Part shown: positions 60,060 through 64,000 of the stretch, one piece after another | How positions within the stretch are numbered: position 1 is the first letter of the stretch | Layout: each line of letters opens with the position of its first letter | Origin: Thuidium tamariscinum | Lineage: Eukaryota; Streptophyta; Bryopsida; Hypnales; Thuidiaceae | Assembly: GCA_947034885.2 (NCBI GenBank) | Contig: OX344755.2 | Location: 870,501 to 934,500 of the forward strand | Length of the DNA stretch: 64,000 nucleotides | Reading direction: 5' to 3' | Notes under the pieces: model-generated | Seen by the model: only the letters and a program-made list of their open reading frames with translations | The model's database searches: none | Told to the model about the DNA's origin: nothing | Translations under genes and position numbers: made by a program

Positions 60060-60350
60060 TGGAAAAGATTCTACGCAATTGTTGTAGATCAACAACTTCT
60101 GTAGATCAATAGTTGCTCTAGATAAATAGGTTCATAAAAAATAACACCTCCAAGGCTTTAAACTGTAGATTAGAAATTGTTGTAGATAAGTAGCTCCACC
60201 AAAAATAACACCTTCAAAGTTCCAATCTATAAATCAGCAATTGTTGTAGATAAGCTTCACCAAAAATAGCACCTCTAAGGCTCTAATTCATAGATCAACA
60301 GAATTTTGTTGTAGATAAGTAGCTCCACCAAAAATAGCACCTTCAAGGTC
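60060..60350. repeat. Tandem repeat, ~65-bp unit
   Basis: About four copies share 'gttgtagataagtagctcc', 'accaaaaatagcacc' and 'aaggctctaa'. The copies are diverged and differ slightly in length. Confidence 0.75.
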
Positions 60351-62940
60351 CAATCCACCCCAAACCTTTGACCACACATGTTGCATGTAATAGCACCAAT
60401 AACCAATAACCCATCTCTTCTCCAAAATAAATGTAGTAATAGTAAATTTACAGCTTAACTCTTTTGTTTTGAAACAATAAATTCTTATATGTTGGCATAT
60501 AGTTGGCATACTTATGAAAAGATTTTTATTTACATACTAGATTGTGTAGGTTTTATCATTCACTTAAAAAAAATTGTCTACATTTATACTCATTGTACTA
60601 CAAATTTTTTGTATATACCCTATTTGTAAAGGCTAATTTATTATTAAAAATTTCTACTAAATGGTATTTTTACATAGCCTAATTTATATATAATAGGATA
60701 TGTGACATTTCAAGGACCCTATAGTATCCCTACTTATTATATAAAATTTATCTCCTTTGAATTAAATGGACCCTATCTTTGAACTCACGTAGTTTTCTAA
60801 AAACCGTGAATAAAAATCAAATTCTCTTGTTAGTGTTCTTGAATTTTTTTCCCATAAACTTTAAACTCAATTCTTCAATATAGAATTTTTTTAATTTGAA
60901 TCTATTGTGCAAATTTTTTTAATTAATTGGATTCAAAGTCCTATTATATTTTATTGCAAGGTGCAACAAAAGTCTTTTTCCTTCACTTTAAATGATTATA
61001 TTGTGCAATTTGCAAGGTCAAAGCATCTAAAAATTCTTCTACACATTTTTATATTAGTTTAGTATAAGATCCTTTTGTTAGGTATGCCAAAATAACAAAT
61101 GTTTAATTTTTTGTTGTTGTTTGCATTAGAAATGACAATGTTGGATATTTTTTGACAAAAAAAATGGTTGTGTGACTTCAGAAAATTTACTACTGTAGTA
61201 TTACCCACCAAGATTTTATATTACAAATAAATCCATTGTTAGAGGACATTATTCTTATTGAAATTAGATCTACCACAAAAATCACCAAGTTGAAGATTGC
61301 AATAACTTTTTCCAATACTTTTGGGTGGCATACAACAAACCTTCAATTGTATTGCATGATTACAAACTATCCTAAAGATTCCATAAAAATATTCAAAAGC
61401 ACCAATTCACAAATGCTTGCCAAAATTTACAAAATCACAATGTGGGTCTTTTAAAGGATAATTCTATAAGTGCATTGTGAAAACTCATAAAACAACTTAA
61501 AAAATTTACCCTTAAAAAATTAGTCAATAATAAAATCTCATCTAGGATTCTACCTTAGGAGGCTCATAGAAATTGTTAAGAAAAGGAATCAATTGACAAA
61601 TGTCTCCAAGATATTTTATTATTTCTAGAAAATAAAATTTGACATACATTCAAAATAGAAAATTTTGTGAAAAATCCATACAAAAAAAATTTAAAAATAA
61701 TAATTTGCCAAAAAATGTTGTCATTTATTTTAAAAAGCTTTTCCAACCAATTATTCCCTACAAATACAATATAATAGTTGAATGGATTATTTTGTATCGA
61801 ATTGTACAAATTGTACAAATACAAACTCATATGTTTTGTCCTCCCTGAAAATCAAATGTTCAATTAAGTTAAACAATGACACTACACAATAAGACACATA
61901 GACATAGAATTTGGGAGATGAAAACAAATGGCAAGCCTTGATTTCACCTTTGCTAATTACTTTTACTTAAAACGTATGAATGTATTTGAAATTTTCATGA
62001 AACTAATTGTATCTTTTTAGACAAAATGCATCCATATTACCTCCAACCTTTGATCTTATTAAGTATTAGGGCATCTCTATCATTTTCCTATTAATAATAT
62101 CTAGCATGGCTCAACCTAGGAAGTGCTCAACTCCATGAAAAATATAGCTAGGGACATAATCTTCTTGTTCCTACCCCATTTTTTAAAAGTTTGGATTCCA
62201 TAAATCTTGTCCCTTTGATCTTAATAATCTATAGTTTGAAGTCATTTTGGGGAGCAATTGTTGGTCAATAGTGGCCTCAAAGAAACAAAAAATGAACAAA
62301 AGCATTTTGAAATCTAGCGGAATTCCAAATCCATCTAGTTCGGGTCATAGAATGGGATATGAATGGATATTAGATGCACCATCTTGCAAAGTGAATTTAC
62401 CAAAGTAAAGATGGAACATTTTTTTTACAAGCAACAATGGAGATGTTGTTTAGAGGTGTACAAAAAGAGGTAGAAAGGTAAAAAGTTGATAACAAATATG
62501 TCTTTAAGATAGTTGTACCTATTTCTTTTCACAAACCCTTCTCCCCTTCTATAATGTTGGGTTGTCTTGAAGCATTTCAAATATGACCTTAAATCATCCA
62601 TTTATGATGTCTCTAACTTTACACATGATGCATCATGGCTTCAAAGTAATAGAGCCTTTAGAAAATGGTTTTAGATCTTTAGTGCATGATTTATAGGTCC
62701 TTTTTTCTAGAAACAAATGGAAATTCCATTGCAAACAAGAGAATTTACAAGTCCTTCTAACGGCACTCCAAACATTTACCTATACGACACTTCTAAAGTT
62801 TCAAGTTGAAAATTCATAATTAATTCAAAAAATCCTCCCAACTTAAAAAAATGTTAAAACTTTTGTGTTTTCCATTTGCCTACAAATTAAAAATAACATA
62901 CTAATACTATTTTTGACTCTAGCACATTAGCTCCTAAGTG
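60351..62940. other. AT-rich intergenic DNA, nothing recognised
   Basis: Only short, compositionally unremarkable open frames are present (for example 61,236-61,454 plus and 61,576-61,830 minus). None shows a domain. Confidence 0.5.
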
Positions 62941-63080
62941 GACGGTTGTAGGTCCTTCTCCCTTACATTCCTAAGAGCACCTCCAATTGGCTTATCCTGA
63001 AAACAACACAAAAAATTGTAAGGCCCGGGTTTGTTGCCGTAGCAAGGATCGGGCCAAGTTTATTTTTAGCTTTCGACACC

Positions 63081-63413
63081 TCAACGTGACAACAAATTGG
63101 AGAAGGCAAATTTTTTTTTAATCTCCCCGAAGAATCTTTGCACCTTTGAACCCTGGAACGACCACCACATGTCATCATTGTTAGAGAGTCTGCTCACGGA
63201 GTTGTATTCTATGCTCGGCAAATCGCCCAAATATGCAGAGCAAGGGCTCTTATATGCAGAGCCCTCGGAAATGTCATTGGCAGTAGCCGCTGCATTGGGA
63301 AGCAATTTTTGACAAAGCGACATCAAAACGCCCGTTTGCACTGTTCGCGTGTTGTTTGCATAGACACATTGGAAGTGCTCTAACTTCCTCTCATCCCATT
63401 GCCTCGTAAGCAT
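63081..63413 (-). CDS. Unassigned open frame in a GC-richer segment
   Basis: A 110-codon minus frame starts MLTRQWDERKLEHFQCVYAN and includes LGDLPSIEYNSVSRLSNNDD and MWWSFQGSKVQRFFGEIKKK. The plus strand is also open over part of it (63,097-63,315) with residues such as LLTELYSMLGKSPKYAEQG. Either could be a real exon, and I recognise neither. The local rise in GC suggests former or present coding sequence. Confidence 0.25.
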   Translation of the reverse strand: MLTRQWDERKLEHFQCVYANNTRTVQTGVLMSLCQKLLPNAAATANDISEGSAYKSPCSAYLGDLPSIEYNSVSRLSNNDDMWWSFQGSKVQRFFGEIKKKFAFSNLLSR

Positions 63414-64000
63414 CGATTGGGTTCAACAGCAGGTACCTAACTTAATCATGTGGCCAGGAGTCCATCCCCAAGCCCCTCCAGCCGTGTTATCTTAAGTTAA
63501 GTTAGATCCCAAACCGTCTATAGATGGCTTATGTCTGTTCTAATATACCGTACTTTCAAATTAAGTGATTCCCAGTTCCGCATAAAATCTACACCCAAAC
63601 TCCCCAAATCCGCTCGCCTATTTCGGGCATGAGTGTGACCAATGACATGAGATAAACCCGGGCCCAGCCAGGGCTTGCCATGCAAAGCCAATGGAGCTGC
63701 CCAAAAGGGAGGGCTGACTTCATCTAAGTGGTCGCCCAAGTTAGGTTTAAGTTACTGGAACTTGGATCAGGAACAGCAATAGGAAGGAAAGCCCACTGAC
63801 TGTAATAAGCCCCTGCCTGGACCGTATTAGGTCAGAATACTTAATTTATCAAGGGCCCATCCTGTGTTAGGTCGTCATACTAATTTACTGAAGCCTGGCT
63901 TGTACTCACTGTATTAGGTTTGTTCCGCAAGGAAGGTTTAAAAATGAAAAAGGGCTCAACGAATTCGAAGTTCCTGGGTTGTTTTGGGGGCCCCATTGGC
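63414..64000. other. GC-richer flank, nothing recognised
   Basis: Three dispersed copies of 'gt(a/g)ttaggt' occur at 63,826-63,921. No gene is supported before the window ends. Confidence 0.4.

Noticed and set aside
1..64000. tRNA, rRNA or other structured RNA genes
   Set aside because: I looked for GGTTCRANNCC-type T-arms with paired acceptor stems and found no complete cloverleaf; no rRNA-like segment was recognised.

Overview
This is a stretch of plant nuclear DNA, about two thirds AT and dominated by transposable elements. It holds one clear host gene, a 12-exon cereblon (CRBN) homologue. The plant call rests on a two-gene CACTA (En/Spm) transposon with a plant-type tnp2 transposase, the plant-like LON-CULT cereblon, and a GH17 beta-glucanase remnant. 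Low gene density, very long repeats and old, decayed elements would suit a gymnosperm or another large-genome plant. That is inference; the species cannot be named from the sequence alone.

Layout. 0-6.46 kb is AT-rich DNA with small DNA-transposon derivatives (one MITE inside another), remnants of an unrecognised gene and a repeat rich in GTTGCA/AGTCAC motifs. 6.461-30.880 kb is a CACTA element with two divergently arranged genes: a tnpA-like gene (minus strand, 12.25 to 7.22 kb) and a tnp2 gene (plus strand, 15.07 to 20.6 kb). It carries a 736-bp foldback element in a tnp2 intron and, downstream of tnp2, an 8,760-bp hAT-like element (21,368-30,127) bounded by a perfect 8-bp duplication. The hAT-like element in turn contains GGTCGCC arrays, a retroposon stub, another foldback element, and a ~218-bp tandem array interrupted by a 1,070-bp element that itself contains a 295-bp element.

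31-38.2 kb holds two TTAA-flanked elements, a MITE, a ~177-bp repeat block and further copies of the dispersed repeats. 38.303-42.423 kb has the ends of a solo LTR: TGTGAGC...GCTCACA with a perfect CCCTC duplication, 4.1 kb long and with its own TATA box. 42.8-43.2 kb is a tandem amplification of a short hydrophobic signal-peptide-like segment.

44.203-48.753 kb (minus strand) is the intact cereblon gene: 12 exons, all GT-AG, phases consistent, 692 codons. It encodes an acidic N-terminus, a LON domain with a long acidic linker and a CULT zinc domain. Upstream, 48.75-54.7 kb is GC-richer, with G-rich tracts, small foldback repeats and paired dyads. A degenerate GH17 glucanase start lies at 54.84-55.15 kb. 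From 55.2 to 62.9 kb I see little beyond AT-rich sequence, an AT microsatellite and one tandem repeat. The last kilobase is GC-richer, with an unassigned open frame.

Functionally, only cereblon looks like a working host gene. It would be a substrate receptor of a CRL4 ubiquitin ligase. The transposon genes are decayed: three in-frame stops interrupt otherwise continuous coding. The smaller elements lack coding capacity and would depend on transposases encoded elsewhere.
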